Shown here: in pieces, positions 13,867-19,761 of the stretch | Position numbering within the stretch: position 1 is the first letter of the stretch | How the letters are laid out: every line of letters starts with the position of its first letter | From: JAEUOS01 sp031423955 | GTDB lineage: Bacteria > Pseudomonadota > Gammaproteobacteria > Burkholderiales > JAEUOS01 | Assembly: GCA_031423955.1 (NCBI GenBank) | Contig: JANPGJ010000090.1 | Location: forward strand, 1-21,602 | Reading direction: 5' to 3' | Length of the DNA: 21,602 nucleotides | Notes under the pieces: model-generated | Told to the model about the DNA's origin: nothing | Seen by the model: the letters and a program-made list of their open reading frames with translations, nothing else | The model's database searches: none | Made by a program: the position numbers and the translations under genes

Positions 13867-15090
13867 ATGACCAAACCGCACACCGATTCCACCGATCACC
13901 CCGGGCCGCTGGCTGGCCTGTCGATCATCGATATCTCGTCGGTGGTGGCCGGCCCGTTCGCCGCCGGCTTGATGGCCGACCTGGGGGCGGATGTGATCAA
14001 GATCGAGATCCCCGGCATCGGCGACGCCCTGCGTGCGCTGGCGCCGCACAAGGACGGCGTTTCGCTGTGGTGGAAGGTGACCAATCGCAACAAGCGTGGC
14101 GTCACCCTCGACCTGCGACGCAGCGAAGGGCGCGAATTGCTCGGCCGGCTGATCGGCGGGGCCGATGTACTGGTCGAGAATTTCCGGCCCGGCACGCTCG
14201 ATACCTGGGGCATCACCAGCGCATGGTTGCATGAACTCAATCCGCACCTGACGATTCTGCGCATGACCGGCTTCGGCCAGACCGGCCCCTATCGCGACCG
14301 ACCGGGCTTCGCCCGCGTGTTCGAGGCGCTGTCGGGCTTCACCAGTATTTGCGGAGAGGAAGATGGCATGCCGCTGCATCTGGGCTACCCGATTTCGGAC
14401 GCCATCGGCGGCCTGTTCGGCGCGCTCGGCGTGCTGGCGGCACTGTATCGGCTGCGCCAGGACCCTGCCCTGGCCGGGCAGGAGATCGACTGCTCGATCA
14501 CCGAAGCGATGCTGCGCGTGCTCGAATTCCTGCCGATCGAGTATGACCAGCTTGGCATGGTGCGCACCCGCTCCGGCAACCGCAGCCAGTACGCCGCGCC
14601 GGGCAACGTGTATCGCACCAGCGATGGCCGCTGGGCCTCGATCGCTGCTTCCACCCAGAGCATTTTCCTGCGCCTGGCGAAGGCGCTCGATCTCGGCGAT
14701 TTGCCGACCGACCCGCGTTTCGCCACCAACCCGGCGCGGGTGGCCAACCGCGACGCGATCGATGCCCGCGTGTCCGCCGCGATCGGCCAGCTTACCCTGG
14801 AAGAGCTGCGTGCGCGCCTGGAAGCGGCGGAGGTCGGCTTCTCCGCCATCAACGACATCGCCGACGTGTTTGCCGACCCGCAAATGATCGCGCGCGAGGC
14901 GATCGTCAAGGTTGACGATAGCGAGCTTGGCGAGGTGCGCATGCAGGGCGTGGTGCCGCGCTTCTCCGACACGCCGGGCGCGGTGCGCAGTGCCGGGCCG
15001 GCGATCGGGCAGCACAACGAGGAAGTCTGGCGCGCCTACGGCCTTACCACCGAAGAGATCGCCGACCTGCGGCGCAACAGCATCATCTGA
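13867..15090 (+). CDS. Family III (CaiB/BaiF) CoA-transferase homologue lacking the catalytic Asp
   Basis: A 407-residue CaiB/BaiF-fold protein: PLAGLSIIDISSVVAGPFAAGLMADLGADVIKIEIPG, VTNRNKRGVTLDLRRSEGRELL, VLVENFRPGTLDTWGI and the usual C-terminal segments are all present. Where the other three homologues in this window have Asp (YPAMDL, RPANDI, RAGHDI), this one reads RPGFARVFEALSG with Ala149. The Asp carries the covalent CoA intermediate in characterised transferases. This protein may therefore use another residue, catalyse a different reaction, or act non-catalytically. ATG 13867 is chosen because the conserved domain begins about 14 residues later; the 54-residue upstream extension overlaps DUF2889 and looks non-coding. 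It sits 17 bases before a Bug gene, so the two are probably cotranscribed. Confidence 0.87.
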   Translation: MTKPHTDSTDHPGPLAGLSIIDISSVVAGPFAAGLMADLGADVIKIEIPGIGDALRALAPHKDGVSLWWKVTNRNKRGVTLDLRRSEGRELLGRLIGGADVLVENFRPGTLDTWGITSAWLHELNPHLTILRMTGFGQTGPYRDRPGFARVFEALSGFTSICGEEDGMPLHLGYPISDAIGGLFGALGVLAALYRLRQDPALAGQEIDCSITEAMLRVLEFLPIEYDQLGMVRTRSGNRSQYAAPGNVYRTSDGRWASIAASTQSIFLRLAKALDLGDLPTDPRFATNPARVANRDAIDARVSAAIGQLTLEELRARLEAAEVGFSAINDIADVFADPQMIAREAIVKVDDSELGEVRMQGVVPRFSDTPGAVRSAGPAIGQHNEEVWRAYGLTTEEIADLRRNSII

Positions 15091-15107
15091 GCAAGCGGAG
15101 ACCAGCG

Positions 15108-16073
15108 ATGAACGCAACCAGGAGGAGCCTGTTGGGCGCCGGCGGCATGGCGCTCGCAGCGCCGCATGCGTTTGGCCAGGCCGGCAAGACCACGCGCATT
15201 CTGGTCGGCTTTCCGCCCGGCCAGGCTACTGACCTGGTGGCGCGCATGCTGGCCGAGCGCCTGACCGCGGCTTTGGGATACCCGGTGCTGGTCGACAACC
15301 TGCCCGGTCAGGGCGGCAGCATTGCGCTCACGCGCCTGGCGAAGGCGCCGGCCGACGGCAGCCTGCTGTCGCTCTCGGCGCTGGCGGCTTACGTGGTCAA
15401 TCCGTATCTCTACAAGAATGTGCTGTACGACAGCCTGCGCGACTTCGACCCGGTGATCCTCGCCGCCGAGGTGCCGCTGGCGCTGGTGGTGCATCCGTCG
15501 GTGCCGGTATCGACACTCAGGGAGTTGATCGATTACGCCCGTGCCAATCCGGAAAAACTGTCGCACTGCTCGTCCGGCAACGGCACGCTGTCGCATCTGT
15601 TGATGGAGGATTTGAAGCAACGCGCCGCGGTGCGCATCCTGCACGTGCCCTACCAGGGCAGCCCGCGTGCGGTGGCCGATCTGGTGGCCGGCACCGTCCA
15701 GGTCGGCCTCGATACGGTCACCGTGCTGGCGCCGCAGGTGCGTGCCGGCAAACTGAAGCTGATCGCGGTCGGCAGCCGTGCGCGCTTGGCGGCCTTTGCC
15801 GATGCGCCAACCGTCGCCGAATCCGGCTACGCCGGATTCGAGGCCGTCGCCTGGCTGGCGCTCACCGCGCCGGTCGGCACGCCAAGGGAGTGGCGCGAAC
15901 GCGTCAATGCCGAAGTCAACAAGGCTTTGCGTGATGCCGCCTTCAGCGAGAAGCTGGTGGCGATCGGCGCGGTGACGCGCGGCGGCAGCGTCGACGACCT
16001 CACCGCGTTTATGCGTGGCGAGCAGCGGCGCTGGAAGGAAATGGTCGAGCGCTCCGGCATCAAGGCCGAATGA
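15108..16073 (+). CDS. Bug/TctC family substrate-binding protein with twin-arginine-type signal
   Basis: A 321-residue periplasmic binding protein. The N-terminus MNATRRSLLGAGGMALAAPHAFG carries a T-R-R-x-L-L twin-arginine motif and a short hydrophobic region, so export may be by Tat; the other two Bug proteins here have Sec-type signals. The first ligand loop is GFPPGQATDLVARMLAERL, with GQAT in place of the usual GGG. The second is DNLPGQGGSIALTRLAKAPADG, and the third is HVPYQGSPRAVADLVAGTV. The changed loops suggest a different ligand. A GCGGAG motif precedes the ATG, and the gap from the CaiB/BaiF gene is only 17 bases. No permease gene follows; the next genes are a toxin-antitoxin pair. 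Confidence 0.92.
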   Translation: MNATRRSLLGAGGMALAAPHAFGQAGKTTRILVGFPPGQATDLVARMLAERLTAALGYPVLVDNLPGQGGSIALTRLAKAPADGSLLSLSALAAYVVNPYLYKNVLYDSLRDFDPVILAAEVPLALVVHPSVPVSTLRELIDYARANPEKLSHCSSGNGTLSHLLMEDLKQRAAVRILHVPYQGSPRAVADLVAGTVQVGLDTVTVLAPQVRAGKLKLIAVGSRARLAAFADAPTVAESGYAGFEAVAWLALTAPVGTPREWRERVNAEVNKALRDAAFSEKLVAIGAVTRGGSVDDLTAFMRGEQRRWKEMVERSGIKAE

Positions 16074-16089
16074 AACCGCGCTGACGTAA

Positions 16090-16152
16090 AGCGTGCGAGG
16101 GCCTGCCGCGACCTCACGCTGACGCCTACTCGGCGCTCCCGCGCAGGCGGGA
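16090..16152. repeat. Two stem-loops downstream of the Bug gene, REP-like
   Basis: The first structure pairs 16090-16100 with 16112-16120 (AGCGTG-GAGG against CCTCACGCT with one bulge). The second is TCCCGC (16137-16142), loop GCAG, GCGGGA (16147-16152). The second resembles the widespread TCCCGC...GCGGGA intergenic palindromes of proteobacteria. Neither is followed by a T-run. They may stabilise or end the Bug transcript, or be a degenerate repetitive extragenic element. Copy number in the genome cannot be seen here. Confidence 0.4.
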
Positions 16153-16256
16153 ACCTCCGGAAGCCGATCGAAATGGAACCCCGCTCAGGCGAGCAAGATT
16201 GCCGCCGCAAGTGACGCCGAAATATGCTTGAACGTCCACAGGACTACAAGGTGCGT

Positions 16257-16276
16257 TAGAATGTACACGTTCGAAC
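16257..16276 (+). promoter_or_regulatory. Candidate -10 and operator of the toxin-antitoxin pair
   Basis: TAGAAT (16257-16262) is a plausible -10 box, followed by the 8-bp palindrome GTTCGAAC (16269-16276), about 16 bases before the antitoxin ATG. Ribbon-helix-helix antitoxins usually bind palindromes at their own promoter. A well-spaced -35 box is not evident: TTGAAC at 16228-16233 is 23 bases away. Confidence 0.35.
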
Positions 16277-16292
16277 ACAACCGGATTTTCAC

Positions 16293-16535
16293 ATGTCCAC
16301 GACCATGACCGTCCGCCTGGACGACGATATCAAGGACAGGCTTGACGTCCTGGCTGAAGCGACTCAGCGCAGCAAATCGTTTCTCGCCGCTGAAGCGATC
16401 CGCGAATACGTCAATCTCAACGAATGGCAACTGCGCGAAACACGCGCGGCCCTGCGCGAAGCCGACGCTGGAGATTTCGCAAGCGACGACGAAGTTGACG
16501 CCCTCGCGACGAAGTGGAACCTGAATGAAGCTTAG
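16293..16535 (+). CDS. CopG/ribbon-helix-helix antitoxin
   Basis: An 80-residue protein that opens with a ribbon-helix-helix DNA-binding domain: the beta-strand TTMTVRLDDDIKDRLDVLAEATQRSKSFLAAEAIREYV. It is followed by a charged tail (about 45-80) of the kind that wraps and neutralises a RelE/ParE-type toxin. Type II antitoxins of this class also repress their own promoter. It overlaps the toxin gene by 11 bases, the usual coupled arrangement. The pair's base composition is slightly less GC-rich than its neighbours, which fits acquisition as a mobile module between two catabolic units (inference). Confidence 0.9.
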   Translation: MSTTMTVRLDDDIKDRLDVLAEATQRSKSFLAAEAIREYVNLNEWQLRETRAALREADAGDFASDDEVDALATKWNLNEA

Positions 16536-16809
16536 GTGGCTTCGCAAGGCCCTCAAAAATCTTGACGAGGAGGCGGATTTCATCGCTGTCGATGACCCGG
16601 AAGCGGCGCGCCTTGTCGTCAAACGGGTTCTGGATGCGGTCGCGATGTTGGTCGACCAGCCCGCAAGCGGACGGCCCGGCCGAGTGCCGGGAACGCGGGA
16701 GTTGGTGGTTCTGAAGACTCGATACCTGGTGCCGTACCGCGTGCGCGGATCGACCGTCGAAATCCTCCGCGTATTTCACACGTCCCGGTTGCCGCCGGAT
16801 CGCTGGTAG
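16525..16809 (+). CDS. RelE/ParE family toxin
   Basis: A 94-residue protein of the RelE/ParE fold. It starts MKLRWLRKALKNLDEEADFIAVDDPEAARLVVKRVLDAV, the two N-terminal helices. It then has the PASGRPGRVPGTRELVVLKTRYLVPYRVRGSTVEILRVFHTSR sheet with the family's conserved Arg/His-rich end. Such toxins cleave ribosome-bound mRNA (RelE) or poison gyrase (ParE). The sequence pattern is closer to the ParE/plasmid-stabilisation branch, but the target is not certain. The start codon lies inside the antitoxin gene, giving an 11-base overlap. Length is normal and nothing indicates inactivation. Confidence 0.9.
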   Translation: MKLRWLRKALKNLDEEADFIAVDDPEAARLVVKRVLDAVAMLVDQPASGRPGRVPGTRELVVLKTRYLVPYRVRGSTVEILRVFHTSRLPPDRW

Positions 16810-16883
16810 TACCTGCGGGCGCCCGCTGGTTTGAGCATGATGTGGACCACCGTCAATTAGCGCGTGCGCTGCCGCGCCGACCT

Positions 16884-17639
16884 TCAGTGAAAGTACGCGC
16901 CGCCGTCGATCACCAGGGTCTGGCCGGTGATGAAGCCGCAATCCGGGCCGGCGAAGAACACCGCAGCCCCCACCAGGTCGGCCGGGTACATGTCGCGCGC
17001 CAGGGCACGGCCGGCGATCGAGGGACCGCGCACCATGCTCATCAGCGCGTCGTTGCTCTCGACGTTTTCAGATAGCGTGAAGCCGGGCGCGATGGCGTTG
17101 ACCAGAATGTTGTGCGGCCCCAGTTCGCGCGCCAGGGCGCGGGTCATCGACAGGATCGCGCCCTTGCTGGCCACATAGTGCAGATACAGGGCATTGCCCT
17201 TGAAGGCGACCCCGGAACACAGGTTGATGATGCGCGGCGCCGGCGATTGCTTGAGCAACGGCAACGCTGCCTTGGTCACCAGAAAAACCCCGAGCGTGTT
17301 CACATCCATCACCTGGCGCCATTCGGTCGCGCTGATTTGCTCCAGTGGTTTGGGCATCAGGGTTGAAAAGATGGCGGCGTTGTTGACCACGATGTCGAGA
17401 CCGCCGAAGCGCTCGGCGGCGACCCCGGCCATGCGGGTGACATCCTCCTCGCTGGTGACGTTCACGATGACGCCGTGGGCATCGATGCCGGCGGCCGTCA
17501 GTTCGGCGGCAGCCGCCTCGGCGTTGTGCATATCGGCGATCAGGATGCGCGCGCCTTCGCGCCCCAGTGCGGTGGCAATCGCGCGGCCGATGCCGTTGCC
17601 GGCGCCGGTGACCAATGCGGTTCGTTGGGCGAGTTTCAT
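16884..17639 (-). CDS. Short-chain dehydrogenase/reductase (SDR), classical type
   Basis: A 251-residue NAD(P)-dependent oxidoreductase. The cofactor motif T-G-A-G-N-G-I-G is at 11-18, Asp36 at the end of the second strand (ILIADMHNA) favours NAD(H) over NADP(H), and NNAA is at 86-89. The active site is complete: Asn114, Ser142, Tyr155 and Lys159 (YVASK). The C-terminal GFITGQTLVIDGGAYF is standard. The substrate is an alcohol/ketone of unknown identity. ATG 17639 is taken because the fold starts immediately after it; a much longer open frame continues upstream, antisense to the M20 gene, and is not credible. It is transcribed away from the M20 gene across a 213-base divergent region, so it may share regulation with that group. 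The toxin gene ends 74 bases beyond its stop, facing it. Confidence 0.92.
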   Translation of the reverse strand: MKLAQRTALVTGAGNGIGRAIATALGREGARILIADMHNAEAAAAELTAAGIDAHGVIVNVTSEEDVTRMAGVAAERFGGLDIVVNNAAIFSTLMPKPLEQISATEWRQVMDVNTLGVFLVTKAALPLLKQSPAPRIINLCSGVAFKGNALYLHYVASKGAILSMTRALARELGPHNILVNAIAPGFTLSENVESNDALMSMVRGPSIAGRALARDMYPADLVGAAVFFAGPDCGFITGQTLVIDGGAYFH

Positions 17640-17852
17640 GTGGGCGGGCTCGGGGCTGGTGGATAATCGGGATTGAAGCGAAGGCCGCATGACCGCTTGC
17701 AGCACGGTGCCGAACCGGCAGCTGGCAATCTTCGCGGCGCGCTGCTGCGGCGGGCTCGCTTCGCAATTTTCCAAAGTGTACCTGTGCGGATCGGCGCGCC
17801 GGCCCTGCGTCGACCGCGCCCGTTCGCAAACCCCTGTTCCGGAGTCAACCCC
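17640..17852. other. 213-base divergent intergenic region (SDR / M20 peptidase)
   Basis: This region must hold the leftward SDR promoter and the rightward M20-MarR promoter. I see an AT-richer TTATCC on the leftward strand near 17660 and no convincing -35/-10 pair for either direction. No clean long palindrome is visible, in contrast with the MarR-side operator at 19645. An in-frame extension of the M20 gene crosses it, but its Arg-rich composition argues against coding. Confidence 0.4.
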
Positions 17853-19103
17853 ATGCCTGTGTCGTTGTCCGACCGCATCCTCAAGGAGAACGCCGAGCTT
17901 GAGGCCCTGTGCGCCACCCTGGTGACCATCCCCAGCGAGAATCCGCCGGGCGACACGCAGGCACTGGCCGCCCATGTCGAGAGTTTCCTTGCGTCGATTC
18001 CCGGTATGCAGGTCAAGCGTGTCATCGGCCGCGCGCCGGCGGTCAACATCATCGCGCGTCTCGCCGGCGCCAGGCCGGGCCGCCGCCTGTTGTTCAATGG
18101 CCACCTCGACACCTTTCCGGCCGGCGACGCGGCCGCCTGGAACGGTTCGCCGTTTTCCGCGCGCATCGAAGACGGCCGTCTGTACGGCCGCGGCGCCTGC
18201 GACATGAAGGCCGGCCTGGCCGCGGCGATGATGACTGCCAAACTGCTGGCGGAGGAACGCGCCTCGCTTTGTGGTGAACTGGTGCTCACCTTTGTAAGCG
18301 ACGAGGAAACCGGCGGCACCTGGGGCACGCAATACGTGCTGGCCAACGTGCCCGAGGCGCGTGGCGACGCCATGATCTCGGCCGACGCCGGCAGCCCGCG
18401 AGTGGTGCGCTTCGGTGAAAAGGGCCAGCTATGGGTCGAACTCAGCGCGCGTGGCCGCTCCAACCATGGCGCCCATGTGCACCTCGGTGACAACGCAATC
18501 GTTCACCTGATCGAGGCGCTGTCCGACATGAAGGCGATGGCGGCGCTGCCCTGCCCGGTGCCGGCCGATGTGATGGCGGCGATGCGTGACGCACAGCCGG
18601 TATCGGAGCCGATCTCAGGCAGTGGAGAATTCAATACCTTGTCAACGCTTACGGTCAACATCGGCACGATTGAAGGCGGCATCGCGGTCAACATCATTCC
18701 CGATCGGGCGACTGCGCGCCTGGATTTCCGCTTTCCGCCCGGACTTACCCTGGCCGTGGTCAAAGCCGAGATCGGCCGTCGCATGCAGGCGCACCGCCAG
18801 GTCGAATGGCAGGTGTTGAGTTCGCATGAGCCCAACGTCACTGTGCCCGGCAGCGAGATCGTGCAGACGGTGTTGCGCCATGCGCAGAGCGGCAGCGAAG
18901 GCCCGGTGGTGGCCAACATGCGGCCCGGGTTTTCTGATTCGCGCTTTTACCGCGCCGCCGGCATTCCGGCAGTGGTCTACGGGCCGGCGCCCAACAACAT
19001 GGGCGGCGCCGATGAATATGTGCTGCTTGAAGACCTGCGCGCGGTATTCCGCGTGCATGTGCTGGCGGCCGCGCAGTATCTCGGTCATCCGGGGCCGTTT
19101 TGA
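17853..19103 (+). CDS. M20 family metallopeptidase / amidohydrolase (ArgE/DapE-like)
   Basis: A 416-residue zinc amidohydrolase of the ArgE/DapE/ACY1 group, which cleave N-acyl amino acids or small peptides in the cytoplasm. Metal and catalytic residues visible are His84 and Asp86 (NGHLDTFP), Asp117 (GACDMKAG), Glu151/Glu152 (SDEETGG) and Asp178 (SADAG). A dimerisation lid occupies about 190-305. Near the C-terminus NNMGGADEYV replaces the more common A-H-x-x-D-E, so the last His ligand is not obvious (Gly385 at the aligned place). Some subfamilies read PHNMG here, so this may be normal variation. GGAG lies nine bases before the ATG. Its TGA overlaps the TTG of the MarR gene. With the aspartoacylase-like gene downstream it suggests amide-bond cleavage as a theme of this unit. 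Confidence 0.88.
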   Translation: MPVSLSDRILKENAELEALCATLVTIPSENPPGDTQALAAHVESFLASIPGMQVKRVIGRAPAVNIIARLAGARPGRRLLFNGHLDTFPAGDAAAWNGSPFSARIEDGRLYGRGACDMKAGLAAAMMTAKLLAEERASLCGELVLTFVSDEETGGTWGTQYVLANVPEARGDAMISADAGSPRVVRFGEKGQLWVELSARGRSNHGAHVHLGDNAIVHLIEALSDMKAMAALPCPVPADVMAAMRDAQPVSEPISGSGEFNTLSTLTVNIGTIEGGIAVNIIPDRATARLDFRFPPGLTLAVVKAEIGRRMQAHRQVEWQVLSSHEPNVTVPGSEIVQTVLRHAQSGSEGPVVANMRPGFSDSRFYRAAGIPAVVYGPAPNNMGGADEYVLLEDLRAVFRVHVLAAAQYLGHPGPF

Positions 19104-19642
19104 AAACGGCACGGCAAGTCGGGGACGCGCTGCCGCCCTCGATCTCGCGCAAGGCATTGCTGGTCGATGGCAACGACCTGGCGTTCCGCCGAGCGGTGGA
19201 CGATCTGGTGCGGCTGGCGGCACGCCTGCAGGAAGTGCGCGGCGGCCTGGCGGCCAGCATCGGAATCACGCCGCCACAATACAACATCGTCATGCACCTC
19301 GCCCGCCACGCACCGGCCGAGGGATTGCGTCTGGGCACGGTGGCAGAGGCGCTCGGCGTCAGCCTGTCGTTCGTGGTGGCAGAGGCGCGGCGCCTGCAAA
19401 GGAAAGGCCTGCTGTTGACCCGGCGCGACCCCAGGGACGGCCGCGCCATGCTGGCCAGACTGAGTGCGGTCGGTACCCGTGCCCTGGCACGCGCCGCGCC
19501 GCTGATGCAGCAAGTCAACGACCGCCTGTTCGCCGCCCTGTCGCGCGCGGATTTGCAGGAGCTCGGACGGCTCGCCGCAGTGGTGTATGCAGATAGCGAG
19601 GCGGCGCTGGCGGAACTGCATTCGACCCGCGGTGCGGAGTAA
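19100..19642 (+). CDS. MarR family transcriptional regulator
   Basis: A 180-residue winged helix-turn-helix regulator. Helices for dimerisation lie at both ends (RAVDDLVRLAARLQEVRGGL; APLMQQVNDRLFAALSRADLQELGRLAAVV). The DNA-binding core is ITPPQYNIVMHLARH, LGTVAEALGVSLSFVVAEARRLQRKGLLLTRRDPRDGRAMLARLS, with the family's D-x-R-D-G-R wing. MarR proteins usually bind aromatic or phenolic ligands and derepress adjacent catabolic genes, which fits the HpaB-type gene next to it. The start is the TTG overlapping the M20 stop (TTGA); a later start would remove little of the fold. A perfect 17-bp palindrome lies three bases after its stop codon, between it and the monooxygenase gene, and is its likely operator. 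Confidence 0.88.
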   Translation: MKTARQVGDALPPSISRKALLVDGNDLAFRRAVDDLVRLAARLQEVRGGLAASIGITPPQYNIVMHLARHAPAEGLRLGTVAEALGVSLSFVVAEARRLQRKGLLLTRRDPRDGRAMLARLSAVGTRALARAAPLMQQVNDRLFAALSRADLQELGRLAAVVYADSEAALAELHSTRGAE

Positions 19643-19644
19643 TT

Positions 19645-19661
19645 GGTGAAGTAACTTCACC
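19645..19661. promoter_or_regulatory. 17-bp perfect palindrome, probable MarR operator
   Basis: GGTGAAGT-A-ACTTCACC has 8-bp arms around a single central base with no mismatch. It directly precedes the predicted -35 box of the monooxygenase promoter and lies immediately after the MarR gene. MarR-family operators are palindromes of this size. A stem-loop terminator role is unlikely because only a three-base T-run follows. Confidence 0.7.
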
Positions 19662-19690
19662 TTTACAGGAACCGTTTTCCGGTGCATGAT
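19662..19690 (+). promoter_or_regulatory. Candidate sigma-70 promoter of the HpaB-type gene
   Basis: TTTACA (19662-19667) and CATGAT (19685-19690) are separated by an optimal 17 bases and match consensus at five and four positions. The -35 box abuts the 17-bp palindrome. Transcription would start near 19697, giving a leader of about 65 bases. Confidence 0.5.
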
Positions 19691-19761
19691 CGCGCTACCG
19701 GTCGGGTGCGCCGCAGGACACATTGCCGCGCCGCCTGCCACCTCCTGCGGGAATCAAGGCG

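Noticed and set aside
13846..15117. 423-codon open frame on the minus strand
   Set aside because: It is antisense to the CaiB/BaiF gene at 13867; no domain is recognised.
17640..18332. Long N-terminal extension of the SDR protein
   Set aside because: It is antisense to the M20 gene and lacks SDR-like sequence; the Rossmann motif starts a few residues after ATG 17639.
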